Source of the DNA: an uncultured Muribaculaceae bacterium
GTDB lineage: Bacteria; Bacteroidota; Bacteroidia; Bacteroidales; Muribaculaceae
Direction of reading: 5' to 3'
NCBI GenBank assembly: GCA_910589055.1
Contig: CAJURN010000013.1
Span: 18,118-82,117 of the forward strand
Length of the DNA: 64,000 bases
Below are positions 53,672 through 62,967 of the stretch, in pieces; position 1 is the stretch's first letter, and every line of letters begins with the position of its first letter. Both the position numbers and the translations under genes were made by a program. Below the pieces are notes generated by a model. It had not been told where the DNA came from. It saw only the letters and a program-made list of their open reading frames with translations, and searched no databases.

Positions 53672-56437
53672 ATGAGCGAAGATTACTATAACGAAGAAGA
53701 CACAGACGCCACCACAGGCGATGAGCAATATTCAGCCGAACTCAATGAAGAGCGTGACACCGACGACACACCTGCCGCCGAACACAGTTCTTCGTCGAGT
53801 CTGCGCCCCTATACCGACCCCAAGGATGTCATCAGGCATCACCTTAAAGGCATGTACCAGACGTGGTTTCTGGAATATGCCTCCTACGTGATTCTCGAGC
53901 GCGCGGTACCCCACATCGACGACGGACTCAAGCCCGTTCAGCGCCGCATCCTCCACTCGATGAAGACGCTCGACGACGGCCGTTTTGTAAAAGTTGCCAA
54001 CATCGTGGGCGACACCATGCAGTATCACCCCCATGGCGACGCATCCATCAAGGACGCGCTCGTGCAGTTAGGACAGAAAGACCTGCTGGTGGAGACACAG
54101 GGAAACTGGGGTAATACGCTCACCGGCGCTCCCGCGGCTGCCGGACGATATATCGAAGCCCGTCTGTCGCTCTTCGCCCTGGACGTGCTCTATAATCCCA
54201 AGCTCACCGAATGGACCATGAGCTACGACGGGCGCAAGAAGGAGCCTGTCACCCTCCCGGCAAAATTTCCTCTTCTTCTTGCGCAGGGTACCGAGGGTAT
54301 CGCCGTGGGTCTCTCGTCGAAGATTCTGCCCCATAACTTCAACGAAATTATCGACGCAGCCGTGGCATATATCCGCGGCGAGGACTTCGAGCTTTATCCC
54401 GACTTCCCCACAGGCGGCATGATTGACGTGAGCCGCTACAACGACGGACGGCGCGGCGGTGCGCTCAAGGTCCGTGCCAAGATCGAGAAGCTCGACAGCA
54501 AGACCCTGGCTGTTACCGAAATCCCCTACGGCAAGACAACAGGCACTGTTATCGACTCCATACTGAAAGCCTTCGAAAAAGGTAAAATCAAGATTCGCAA
54601 GGTCGACGACAATACATCGAAACAGGCCCGCATCATCGTATATCTCCAGCCCGGAACGTCAAGCGACCGCGCCATCGACGCCCTGTATGCTTTCACCGAC
54701 TGCGAAGTGAACATATCGCCCAACTGCTGCGTAATCTCGGAGCAGAAACCGCACTTCCTCGGAGTGAGCGATATTCTGAGACACAACGTTGACACAACGC
54801 GCGAGTTGCTGCGCCGCGAACTGGAAATCAAACTTGCCGAGACCCGCGAACAGCTCTTTTTCGCCACTCTGGAACGCCTGTTTATCGAAAACCGCATCTA
54901 CGAGGACCGCGAATACAAGGAAGCCAAGGATAATGAAGAGGCTATACAGCATGTCGACCACCGCCTCGACCCGTTCAAACCTTCGTTTATCCGCGACGTT
55001 ACCCGCGACGACATCCTGCGCCTGTTCGAAATCAAGATGAAGCGTATTTTCCGCTTCAATGCCGACGAAGCCGATAAAGCCATATCCGCCCTCAACGGAA
55101 CGATTTCAAGCATCCTCGACCGTCTCGACCATATCGACGAGGTGACAATCGAATGGTTCGAGGGACTTAAAGAAAAATACGGCCACGCATACCCCAGGCA
55201 GACCGTAATCCGCAGTTTCGACAACATCCAGGCAGCCACCGTGGCCGAAGCCAACGAAAAACTCTACATCAACCGCGAGGAAGGCTTCATAGGCACATCG
55301 CTGAAGAAGGACGAGTTTGTGTGCAACTGCTCCATGCTCGACGACATCATCATATTTTACAAAGACGGACGCTACAAGATTGTCAAGGTTCAGGAAAAAC
55401 TGTTCATCGACAAGAATGTGCTCTACGTGAACGTGTACAAGCGCAAGGATGAGCGCACGATTTACAACGTCATATATCAGAACGGCCGCAACGGAGTGTA
55501 CTACATGAAGCGTTTCGCCGCCACCGGCCTTACCCGCGACAAAGAGTACAATCTCACCCCCGGACTGCCCGGAACAAAAGTCGTATGGTTCTCGGCCAAC
55601 CCCAATGGCGAAGCTGAGGTTGTGAAAGTCACGCTCAAGCCAAAAAACCGCCTGAAGACCCTCCAGTTCGATGTGGACTTTGCCAAGCTCAAACCCAAAG
55701 GGCGTGGCGCGCAGGGCAATCTCGTCACTAAAAACGAGGTGCACCGCTTCTCGCTCAAGGAGCGTGGGGCATCGACTCTCGGAGGACGCGATGTGTGGTT
55801 CGACCACGATGTGATGCGACTCAACTATGACGGCCGCGGCGAATATCTCGGTGAATTCTTCGGTCACGACCAGGTTCTTGTAATCCTCAAGAACGGAGAA
55901 TATTACACCTCCGGATTCGAAGCCACCAACCACTACGAGGACAACGTGCTGCGCATCGAGAAATTCCGTCCCAAGACCGAATGGACGGCCATATTGAACG
56001 ATGCCGACCAAGGTTATCCCTATATTAAACGCTTCACCTTCGAGGCTTCGGCTCGCAAGCAGCGTTTCCTCGGCGAAAATGAAAAATCCTCGCTCATAGC
56101 ACTTTCCGACAAGGCCGGAGCCATGTTTGAGGTGACATTCGGCGGCAACGACAGTTTCCGCGAGCCCATGACAGTTGATGCCGAGGAATTCATTGCCGTC
56201 AAGTCATTCAAGGCCAAGGGCAAACGACTGACTACGTGGCAGATTGAATCGGTGCGCGAGCTTGACCCCAAATATTCCGCTCCGGCAGAAGATTCCGATG
56301 ACGATATGCCGGAGGAAGAACCCGACACCGACATAATCACCGACGAGGGCATCGCCGGAACCGAACCTACAAAGGAGGTCTCGGATGACGAATTGCGCGA
56401 TGAACTCACCGGCCAGCAACGAATCGAACTTGAATAA
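53672..56437 (+). CDS. DNA topoisomerase IV / gyrase subunit A (ParC-type)
   Basis: This 921-aa protein breaks and reseals DNA. An acidic N-terminal extension (about 1-45) precedes the catalytic core: YASYVILERAVPHIDDGLKP, QRRILHSM, VGDTMQYHPHGDASI and QGNWGNTLTGAPAAAGRYIE. The tyrosine nucleophile lies in AAAGRYIEARL (about residue 160). The C-terminal domain keeps only weak gyrase-type blades and the acidic tail is rich in Asp/Glu, so ParC is more likely than GyrA. The DUF3316-like gene follows after 15 bp. Confidence 0.9.
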   Translation: MSEDYYNEEDTDATTGDEQYSAELNEERDTDDTPAAEHSSSSSLRPYTDPKDVIRHHLKGMYQTWFLEYASYVILERAVPHIDDGLKPVQRRILHSMKTLDDGRFVKVANIVGDTMQYHPHGDASIKDALVQLGQKDLLVETQGNWGNTLTGAPAAAGRYIEARLSLFALDVLYNPKLTEWTMSYDGRKKEPVTLPAKFPLLLAQGTEGIAVGLSSKILPHNFNEIIDAAVAYIRGEDFELYPDFPTGGMIDVSRYNDGRRGGALKVRAKIEKLDSKTLAVTEIPYGKTTGTVIDSILKAFEKGKIKIRKVDDNTSKQARIIVYLQPGTSSDRAIDALYAFTDCEVNISPNCCVISEQKPHFLGVSDILRHNVDTTRELLRRELEIKLAETREQLFFATLERLFIENRIYEDREYKEAKDNEEAIQHVDHRLDPFKPSFIRDVTRDDILRLFEIKMKRIFRFNADEADKAISALNGTISSILDRLDHIDEVTIEWFEGLKEKYGHAYPRQTVIRSFDNIQAATVAEANEKLYINREEGFIGTSLKKDEFVCNCSMLDDIIIFYKDGRYKIVKVQEKLFIDKNVLYVNVYKRKDERTIYNVIYQNGRNGVYYMKRFAATGLTRDKEYNLTPGLPGTKVVWFSANPNGEAEVVKVTLKPKNRLKTLQFDVDFAKLKPKGRGAQGNLVTKNEVHRFSLKERGASTLGGRDVWFDHDVMRLNYDGRGEYLGEFFGHDQVLVILKNGEYYTSGFEATNHYEDNVLRIEKFRPKTEWTAILNDADQGYPYIKRFTFEASARKQRFLGENEKSSLIALSDKAGAMFEVTFGGNDSFREPMTVDAEEFIAVKSFKAKGKRLTTWQIESVRELDPKYSAPAEDSDDDMPEEEPDTDIITDEGIAGTEPTKEVSDDELRDELTGQQRIELE

Positions 56438-56452
56438 AAAAACGCCACCACC

Positions 56453-57304
56453 ATGCTCCGACGTATTCTCTCCTTAACCCTGCTTATCTGCTGCTCGGCA
56501 TCGCTCTGCCGCGCACAGGAGCGCGACATAATCCGTCCGGTGCTGTCGGCGTACACGATGGAAATCGGCTCGGCACACATAGCCGATACCTACCTGTCCC
56601 CTCTTCATCACAGCGGATGGAACGTGGCTCTAAATTACGAGCGCATGCAGGCAATGCGTTTCGACCCTGAAAGATGGGTGATGGATCTTGAAGGACGTCT
56701 TGCCCTTGAGCGCACGCTCAACAATCCTGCCCGCAATGCCCTGATGTGGGATATTGATTTCCGCTTGGGCTGGGGTATGTCGCGACGCTTCAGGCTGAAC
56801 AAGCTCTGGAGCGTATATGCCGGAGGGTTCACCGACCTCGAGGCCGGAGCAATCTACAAGCCGAGAAACAGCAACAATCCCGTTGCCGCCAAGGCTGCAT
56901 GGACCGTAGGGGCGACGGCTTCGGCTGTGCTGAACACAACGGTGTTCAAACTGCCCGTGTGCCTGCGCTACCGCATATCCATGCCTCTTACGGGAGCGTT
57001 TTTCTCGCCCGACTACGGCGAACTGTACTACGAGATATACCTCGGAAACCATTCCGGACTCGCCCATTGCGCATGGCCCGGCAATTATTTCAGGCTCGAC
57101 AACCTGCTGACAGCCGACCTGCGATTCGGCTCAACAATACTTCGCGTGGGTTATTCGGGACGATATTTCTCATCGAAATCGCAGGGAATTGTCACCCGCA
57201 AGTCGTCGCACTGCGTCGTGTTGGGCGTCTGCTCCGAATGGATTTCGCTCTCGGCGAGCAACCGTAATCAAGAAACAGCAAGAATAATCTCGGCCCTCTA
57301 TTGA
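56453..57304 (+). CDS. DUF3316-like secreted protein
   Basis: This 283-aa protein has a signal peptide (MLRRILSLTLLICCSASLCR). The body is rich in aromatic residues in beta-strand-like patterns (SGWNVALNYERMQAMRFDPE, LWSVYAGGFTDLEAGAIYKP), consistent with an outer-membrane barrel of the DUF3316 type. The role is unknown. It sits between the topoisomerase gene and an S41 peptidase; the peptidase ATG follows its stop by 1 bp. Confidence 0.65.
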   Translation: MLRRILSLTLLICCSASLCRAQERDIIRPVLSAYTMEIGSAHIADTYLSPLHHSGWNVALNYERMQAMRFDPERWVMDLEGRLALERTLNNPARNALMWDIDFRLGWGMSRRFRLNKLWSVYAGGFTDLEAGAIYKPRNSNNPVAAKAAWTVGATASAVLNTTVFKLPVCLRYRISMPLTGAFFSPDYGELYYEIYLGNHSGLAHCAWPGNYFRLDNLLTADLRFGSTILRVGYSGRYFSSKSQGIVTRKSSHCVVLGVCSEWISLSASNRNQETARIISALY

Positions 57305-57305
57305 A

Positions 57306-58379
57306 ATGAAAAAGACTCTCACACTGACACTTGCGATTCTTGTGCTTGCCATCTTCCCATCGTGCCACCACATCGAGGATTTTGAAGATGACAACTACGG
57401 CTGCTTCGATGCGCTGTGGACTATCCTCGACGAACATTACTGCTTCTTTGAAGAAAAAGGCGTCGACTGGGATGAGGTCGGCCGAAGATATCGCGCCCAA
57501 ATCACTCCCGAAATGAAACAGACCGAGCTTTTCGACCTCTGCGGCGAAATGCTCGATGAACTCAAAGACGGGCATGTCAATCTGTCGTCTTTCTTCAACA
57601 CATCCTACTACCGCGCATGGTGGAGCGATTATCCCGCTGATTTCGACTGGCGTCTCGTGCAGGAGAATTATCTCGACTTCAAGTATTCCACCGCAGGCGG
57701 AATATCCTATAAGTTGCTGGAAGAGCGGAATGTAGGCTACATGTATTACAGTTCTTTCGCATACGGAATCGGCGAGAGCATGATGGATCTGATGATGCTG
57801 AGTTTCAAGGACTGCGACGGTTTGATAATTGACATCCGCGACAACGGCGGCGGCGATATGACGAATGTGGAGAAACTTGTGGCACGCTTCATCACCGAAG
57901 AGACTCTTGCCGGATACATGATCCACAAGACCGGTCCCGGGCATCAGGATTTTTCCGAACCCTACCCTTATTATTTTAAAACAGCCGAAGGACATGTAAG
58001 ATGGCTCAAACCGGTGGTAGTGCTCGTGAACCGAAGCACCTTCAGCGCCGCCAACAATTTTGTTTCGGTCATGCAATATCTCCCGCAGGTAGCCATCGTG
58101 GGTACACGCACCGGAGGCGGTAGCGGCGTTCCATTCTCTTCCGAATTGCCCAACGGCTGGGGAATCCGCTTTTCAGCCTGCCCCGTGCTCGACAGCCAAG
58201 GCAAATCCACCGAATCCGGCATCGAACCGTCGGAAGGCTGCGCGGTGAGCATGGATGAGGAAGCCGCACGGGCAGGAATTGACACGATGCTCGAATTTGC
58301 TATCAAACTTATCAACGATGCCGCTCCGGACGACCCCGACGATGACTCGGACAATTCCGCCACAGCATCAAACATATAA
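57306..58379 (+). CDS. S41-family peptidase lipoprotein
   Basis: This 357-aa protein has a lipobox FPSC (about residue 20). It has the N-terminal helical bundle of Tsp/CtpA-like proteases and the S41 core: DGLIIDIRDNGGGDM (about 175) and the nucleophile Ser in VNRSTFSAANNF (about 240), then GTRTGGGSGVPFSSELPNG. No PDZ domain is obvious. It probably degrades or processes envelope proteins. The acidic C-terminus (DDPDDDSDNS) is unusual. A barrel-like gene follows after 17 bp. Confidence 0.88.
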   Translation: MKKTLTLTLAILVLAIFPSCHHIEDFEDDNYGCFDALWTILDEHYCFFEEKGVDWDEVGRRYRAQITPEMKQTELFDLCGEMLDELKDGHVNLSSFFNTSYYRAWWSDYPADFDWRLVQENYLDFKYSTAGGISYKLLEERNVGYMYYSSFAYGIGESMMDLMMLSFKDCDGLIIDIRDNGGGDMTNVEKLVARFITEETLAGYMIHKTGPGHQDFSEPYPYYFKTAEGHVRWLKPVVVLVNRSTFSAANNFVSVMQYLPQVAIVGTRTGGGSGVPFSSELPNGWGIRFSACPVLDSQGKSTESGIEPSEGCAVSMDEEAARAGIDTMLEFAIKLINDAAPDDPDDDSDNSATASNI

Positions 58380-58396
58380 TCTAAAAATCACAATCT

Positions 58397-59227
58397 ATGA
58401 AATCTCTCCTGCGAATCCTGGTTCTGCTGACCGCCTTTCAGGGTGGAATGTCCGCCCTCGGTCAGGAAGTGACGGAGACGGCTGCCCTGCCGCCACAAAA
58501 CAGTGTTTTCACGATTCCCGAAATCCGATGGTACTCGCCAAATCCTTTTTCATCGGACTATCTGCTCAGTGACGTTTCCAAGGAACTGCGTCCCACCGAC
58601 ATAGCCATGCTTATGCGCCGACAGCAACAGGCTCCGGCATGGAACGGCATTTCCATCAACTACCGCCCCGAGACATCCGTGGCCGTATGGAATGGCGGCG
58701 CCGCCGGAGCATATGGCGGTATCGACCATTATCCCGGGCTTATGGCTATCGAGACAGGAGGCATATTCCTGCGTCAGAACTTTGGCAAGGTGACTTTTGA
58801 AACCCAAGCTTTTGCCGAGAAATACGGCTACTTCAACGGCCTCACGACCACCTACGGCATCGGAGGTAATTTTGAATGGAGAATCGACGAGAAACTGTCG
58901 CTCCACGCCTTCGGCACTTACCGCCGCAACAACGTTATGCTGCCCTCTCCGGCTCTCCAGGGCTTTGCCGGAACGTCGTATTACGGCGGCTTCATGCGGT
59001 GGGACACATCCTCGCACTGGGGCATAGATGTCGGAGCTCAGAACGTCTACAACACATCCTTGCGTAGCTGGGAAGTAAAGCCCATCGTACGCCCCTACTA
59101 CAAATTCTCAAACGGAAAGACAATAGGCGTCAACGTCGGCAGCATCCTCTACGGCATCCTCCAGGCAACCAACGTAATCACCAATCAAGGTCCCCGCAAT
59201 CCCACCATCGGCCCTCCTGTGCGCTAA
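58397..59227 (+). CDS. Secreted beta-barrel-like protein of unknown function
   Basis: This 276-aa protein has a signal peptide (LLRILVLLTAFQGGMSALGQ). The second half has beta-strand-like sequence (FGKVTFETQAFAEKYGYFNG, LSLHAFGTYRRNN, YKFSNGKTIGVNVGSILYGI), as in small outer-membrane barrels. No family is recognised. It is last of the three-gene run of envelope genes behind the topoisomerase gene. Confidence 0.6.
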   Translation: MKSLLRILVLLTAFQGGMSALGQEVTETAALPPQNSVFTIPEIRWYSPNPFSSDYLLSDVSKELRPTDIAMLMRRQQQAPAWNGISINYRPETSVAVWNGGAAGAYGGIDHYPGLMAIETGGIFLRQNFGKVTFETQAFAEKYGYFNGLTTTYGIGGNFEWRIDEKLSLHAFGTYRRNNVMLPSPALQGFAGTSYYGGFMRWDTSSHWGIDVGAQNVYNTSLRSWEVKPIVRPYYKFSNGKTIGVNVGSILYGILQATNVITNQGPRNPTIGPPVR

Positions 59228-59315
59228 TTTCATTACTATTAAATGCGGTTTTTCCTGAACTCTTTGGGCATATATCAAGTTTTATGCGTATCTTCGCTTT
59301 GATTTTACAAGCAGC

Positions 59316-60671
59316 ATGAAACTCAAAACTACAATATTTGCCTTTGCGCTCGCCGCAGTGTGTGCCATAGGCGCTTCGGCACAGTCGTTTCTCGGATTCG
59401 ACGGTGAGGAATCCACTTCAATCGGAATCTACATCAAGGACCTCGAAAACGGAAAAGTCCTTATCAATCACAACTCCGACCTGGCTCTTACCCCGGCCAG
59501 CGTGATGAAAGTAATCACCACCGCCACGGCACTTTCCATCCATGGTCCGGAATACACGTTCAACACCCCCGTTGTGCTCACAGGCGAGAAATCCACCGCA
59601 AAGAAAGGTGCCTGGAACGGCAACCTCGTTATCCGCGCATGCGGCGACCCGACTATTGAAAGCGAGAATTTCAAGAGCCGTCTCGGATTCTGCGATTCAA
59701 TTGCCGCCGGATTGCGACGTCTCGGAATCACATCAATCAGCGGAAAAATCATCGTGGAGCAGAATCTCAGCGATGCCGGACCTATCGCACAATGGGAAAT
59801 CGAGGATGTGGCATGGCCCTACGGTGCCGGACTTTTCGGACTCAATTACAAGGACAACACATTCACCCTCTACCCTGCCACCAAAACCACCAAGCCCCAT
59901 GTGCCGGGATTGAAAATCGAGGTGCGCAAGTCGTCGACAGGCAACGACCTTATCCGCGGAGTCGAAAGCGACAAACTGGTGGTGTATGCACGCGACCCCA
60001 ACAACAAAAAATGGGCACTCAGCTCAACGATGCCCGACCCGGCTGCCGTGCTGAAAGAAGAACTCAAGGAAACACTGACTAAGAAAGGTATCGCAGTGGC
60101 CGACAAGGCTGTAACCGTCGCAGCCTCGTCAAAAGACAAGACCGTCTACCGCCACCGCTCGCCCAAAGGCAGCGAAATCATGCGCAGCCTGATGGTTCGC
60201 AGCGACAACCTTTTTGCCGAAGGCATGCTCCGCTCAATCGCCCCCGGACAGACGCGCAAAAACGCCATTGCCCGCGAAAAAGAACTTTGGGCCTCGCGTG
60301 GCATAAACTCACGCTACACCATTATCAACGACGGTAGCGGACTCACACGTGCCAACCGCCTCTCGGCACGTTTCATCGGTGATGTACTCGAATATATGGC
60401 CGGCTCCGAGCGTGCCGGAATATTTACCGGATTCTTCCCCAGGGCCGGTAAGGAAGGTACTCTGCGCAGCTTCCTGTCAAAGACTCCGCTCGAAGGAAAA
60501 GTAGCGCTGAAAACCGGAAGTGTAAGCTCGGTACAATGTTATGCCGGATATAAATTCAACGACGATGGCAAGCCTACCCATATTGTGGTTGTGCTCGTAA
60601 ACGGATTTTTCTGCCCGCGGGCACAGGTGCGCAAATCAATTGAAAAACTTCTTCTCGACAATCTGCAATAA
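59316..60671 (+). CDS. dacB: D-alanyl-D-alanine carboxypeptidase/endopeptidase (PBP4)
   Basis: This 451-aa periplasmic enzyme trims or cleaves peptidoglycan crosslinks. A signal peptide (FAFALAAVCAIGASAQ) precedes the serine-peptidase S13 motifs: SxxK in PASVMKVITTATAL (about residue 68), SxN in VRSDNLFAEGM (about 295) and KTG in VALKTGSVSS (about 400). Domain insertions between motifs 1 and 2 are normal for the class C type. A weak TATCTTCG box at 59289-59296 with TTTG upstream could be its promoter. Confidence 0.93.
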   Translation: MKLKTTIFAFALAAVCAIGASAQSFLGFDGEESTSIGIYIKDLENGKVLINHNSDLALTPASVMKVITTATALSIHGPEYTFNTPVVLTGEKSTAKKGAWNGNLVIRACGDPTIESENFKSRLGFCDSIAAGLRRLGITSISGKIIVEQNLSDAGPIAQWEIEDVAWPYGAGLFGLNYKDNTFTLYPATKTTKPHVPGLKIEVRKSSTGNDLIRGVESDKLVVYARDPNNKKWALSSTMPDPAAVLKEELKETLTKKGIAVADKAVTVAASSKDKTVYRHRSPKGSEIMRSLMVRSDNLFAEGMLRSIAPGQTRKNAIAREKELWASRGINSRYTIINDGSGLTRANRLSARFIGDVLEYMAGSERAGIFTGFFPRAGKEGTLRSFLSKTPLEGKVALKTGSVSSVQCYAGYKFNDDGKPTHIVVVLVNGFFCPRAQVRKSIEKLLLDNLQ

Positions 60672-60680
60672 AACAATCAC

Positions 60681-61247
60681 ATGACTGCAATACAGCAACT
60701 TTTACATCTGACGCTTGAGACCGAAGGCCTCCTTCGCATACTCTCGGAACGGAACGACAGCGATGCCAAGACATTGCTGAAAGACAAGATTAAACAGATC
60801 GACGAACTCATGACCCGATTGGACGTAGATGAGTGTGCCGACGAAGCTCCTGTAATCGGGGAAACTGTTGAAAAAGAGGAAGAAGAAGATGCCCGGCTTG
60901 TTGAAGTCACAGAAACTGAGGAAAATGTGGCCGTGGAGGAAACTGTGGCCGAAGATATTCCGGTGACGATGATAAACCGCGTTGCAGACTGTCCCAAGCC
61001 CGCAGCGGCGCAATCGCGTCCACCTGTCAACCTTATGAAGGTGTTCACCCTCAACGATAAATTCCGCTTCCGCCGCGAACTCTTCCATGGCAATGAAAAC
61101 GACTTTATTGATACCCTCAACCTGCTTTCCGAAATGAATTCCTTCAAGGAAGCTCAGGAGTATCTTCTTGGCGACATGGCCTGGGATAAAGACGACGAGA
61201 ACGTGACCTATTTCCTCTCCATCCTTTCGGAAAACATGCCTGCCTGA
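60681..61247 (+). CDS. Conserved small acidic protein
   Basis: This 188-aa protein has a helical N-terminal part (about 1-50), a very acidic low-complexity middle (about 50-95; EKEEEEDA, EETVAEDI) and a C-terminal domain (NLMKVFTLNDKFRFRRELFH then LNLLSEMNSFKEAQEYLL). It has no signal or membrane helix. The C-terminal segment looks like a known Bacteroidales family of unknown role. It lies 9 bp after dacB and 4 bp before rsmI, so it is probably in one operon. Confidence 0.75.
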   Translation: MTAIQQLLHLTLETEGLLRILSERNDSDAKTLLKDKIKQIDELMTRLDVDECADEAPVIGETVEKEEEEDARLVEVTETEENVAVEETVAEDIPVTMINRVADCPKPAAAQSRPPVNLMKVFTLNDKFRFRRELFHGNENDFIDTLNLLSEMNSFKEAQEYLLGDMAWDKDDENVTYFLSILSENMPA

Positions 61248-61251
61248 ATTT

Positions 61252-61992
61252 ATGAGCGGAAAACTGTACGTAGTACCCACCCCGGTGGGAAATCTCGCGG
61301 ACATGGCTCCGCGCGCGGTGGAAGTGCTGAAATCGGCCTCGCTGATACTTGCCGAGGACACGCGCACATCCGGAGTGCTGATGAAGCATTTCGGAATCAC
61401 CACACCCATGGCAAGCCACCACAAATATAACGAACACAAAAATCTCGACCCGATACTCGACCGCATGCAGGCCGGCGAGAACATCGCCCTCGTTTCCGAC
61501 GCGGGAACCCCCGGAATATCCGACCCCGGATTCATGCTCGCAAGAGAGTGCCGCCGCAGAGATATTCCCGTGGAGACGCTGCCCGGCCCGACAGCCTTTG
61601 TTCCGGCGCTTGTCAACTCCGGACTGCCCTGCGACCGCTTCTACTTCGAAGGATTTCTCCCTCAGAAAAAAGGACGCGCGACAAGGCTTTCATTCCTCGC
61701 CCAACTCGACTGCACTTTTATAATATACGAGTCGCCGCTGCGTGTGGCAAAGACGCTCACGCAACTTGCCGAGGCGTGCGGCGAAAACCGTCCGGCATCC
61801 GTGTCGCGCGAAATCTCAAAACTTCACGACACAACCCATCGCGGAACACTCGGAGAGCTGGCAAAATACTTCGCCGAAAACCAAGCGCGTGGAGAAATTG
61901 TTATAGTTACAGGAGGTAAGGAAAGACCCGATCCGGAAGAGCGGAAGCACCGCAACAAATACCGGGACGACTCTCCGGAATCCAACGATTAA
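61252..61992 (+). CDS. rsmI: 16S rRNA (cytidine1402-2'-O)-methyltransferase
   Basis: This 246-aa tetrapyrrole-methylase-fold enzyme has LYVVPTPVGNLADMAPRAVE at its start, AEDTRTSGVLMKHF, LVSDAGTPGISDPGF, LPGPTAFVPAL and FEGFLPQKKGR. It methylates the ribose of C1402 in 16S rRNA. A helical, lysine- and arginine-rich C-terminus ends the protein. It is 4 bp behind the small acidic-protein gene. Confidence 0.95.
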   Translation: MSGKLYVVPTPVGNLADMAPRAVEVLKSASLILAEDTRTSGVLMKHFGITTPMASHHKYNEHKNLDPILDRMQAGENIALVSDAGTPGISDPGFMLARECRRRDIPVETLPGPTAFVPALVNSGLPCDRFYFEGFLPQKKGRATRLSFLAQLDCTFIIYESPLRVAKTLTQLAEACGENRPASVSREISKLHDTTHRGTLGELAKYFAENQARGEIVIVTGGKERPDPEERKHRNKYRDDSPESND

Positions 61993-62018
61993 GTTTCAAC
62001 TATTCAATTATCAAAAGG

Positions 62019-62888
62019 ATGAAAAAATTACTTACAATCTGTACCGTCGCAGCCCTCGTACTCGGCGCATGCGGTTCTAAAGAAAAAGACGAACAACTCC
62101 GTCAGGCCCAGGCCATGGCAGAGGCTTCAAACGAAGAGCTTCAGGCTGCCGTGTCCGACCGCGACCAGCTTCTCAGCCTTGTAAACGAAATTTCCGGCGG
62201 CATGCAGGAAATAAAACAGTTGGAAAACATTCTCACCGTTTCCAACGGCATTGACGAGACTCCCGGAAAGCGCTCCCAGATTCAGGCCGACATCGCAGCA
62301 ATTCAAAAAACACTTCAGGAACGCCGCGAACGCCTTGCCGAACTGGAAAAACGTCTTTCATCATCAAATCTCACCAACAACAATCTCCGCCAGACCATCA
62401 CAACCCTGCGCGAACAGATTGACAGCCAGACCGCTGAAATCGCATCCCTGCGCTCCAACCTCGACGAGGCCAAGACCATGATTGGCGAACTCGACGCCAC
62501 AGTCGACTCCCTGAACACGACCGTAAACACCGTCACAGCCGCCAAGGACAGCCTCAGCCGCGAAAGCACCGAACTCGCCAATGAGCTGAACACTTGCTAC
62601 TACGCTATCGGCAGCAAGGGCGAACTCAAGGACAAGAAGATTATCGAGACCGGATTCCTCCGCAAGACAAAACTGCTGAAGGGCGACTTCGACCAGAGTT
62701 TCTTCACCACCGCCGACAAGCGCACACTCACCGTAATCGACCTCAACTCCAACAAGGCCGAAGTGATGACAAACCAGCCCGCCGACTCGTACGTGATTGA
62801 AGACGTCCACGGACACAAGATTCTCCGAATCACAAATCCCGCACAGTTCTGGAGCCTTTCCAACTACCTCGTTGTCAAAATCGACTGA
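62019..62888 (+). CDS. Coiled-coil lipoprotein
   Basis: This 289-aa protein has a lipobox LGAC (about residue 20). A long coiled coil covers about 25-195 (EERRERLAELEKRLSS, QTAEIASLRSNLDEA), followed by a small C-terminal domain (DKKIIETGFLRKTKLLKGDF, VIEDVHGHKILRI). Proteins of this shape are common in Bacteroidales and may link the outer membrane to the cell wall; that is inference. A strong bidirectional terminator follows. Confidence 0.7.
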   Translation: MKKLLTICTVAALVLGACGSKEKDEQLRQAQAMAEASNEELQAAVSDRDQLLSLVNEISGGMQEIKQLENILTVSNGIDETPGKRSQIQADIAAIQKTLQERRERLAELEKRLSSSNLTNNNLRQTITTLREQIDSQTAEIASLRSNLDEAKTMIGELDATVDSLNTTVNTVTAAKDSLSRESTELANELNTCYYAIGSKGELKDKKIIETGFLRKTKLLKGDFDQSFFTTADKRTLTVIDLNSNKAEVMTNQPADSYVIEDVHGHKILRITNPAQFWSLSNYLVVKID

Positions 62889-62896
62889 CATTCATA

Positions 62897-62948
62897 TCAA
62901 TAAAAGCAGAGGCCGGATTGAATTCAATCCGGCCTCTGCTTTTATTGA
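62897..62948. terminator. 52-bp perfect palindrome, bidirectional terminator
   Basis: The sequence from 62897 to 62948 is perfectly self-complementary (26-bp arms; centre TTGAATTCAA). It has A and T tracts at both ends. It lies between convergent genes and can terminate transcription both ways. Confidence 0.9.
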
Positions 62949-62967
62949 GGATACCGAAATCAGATTG

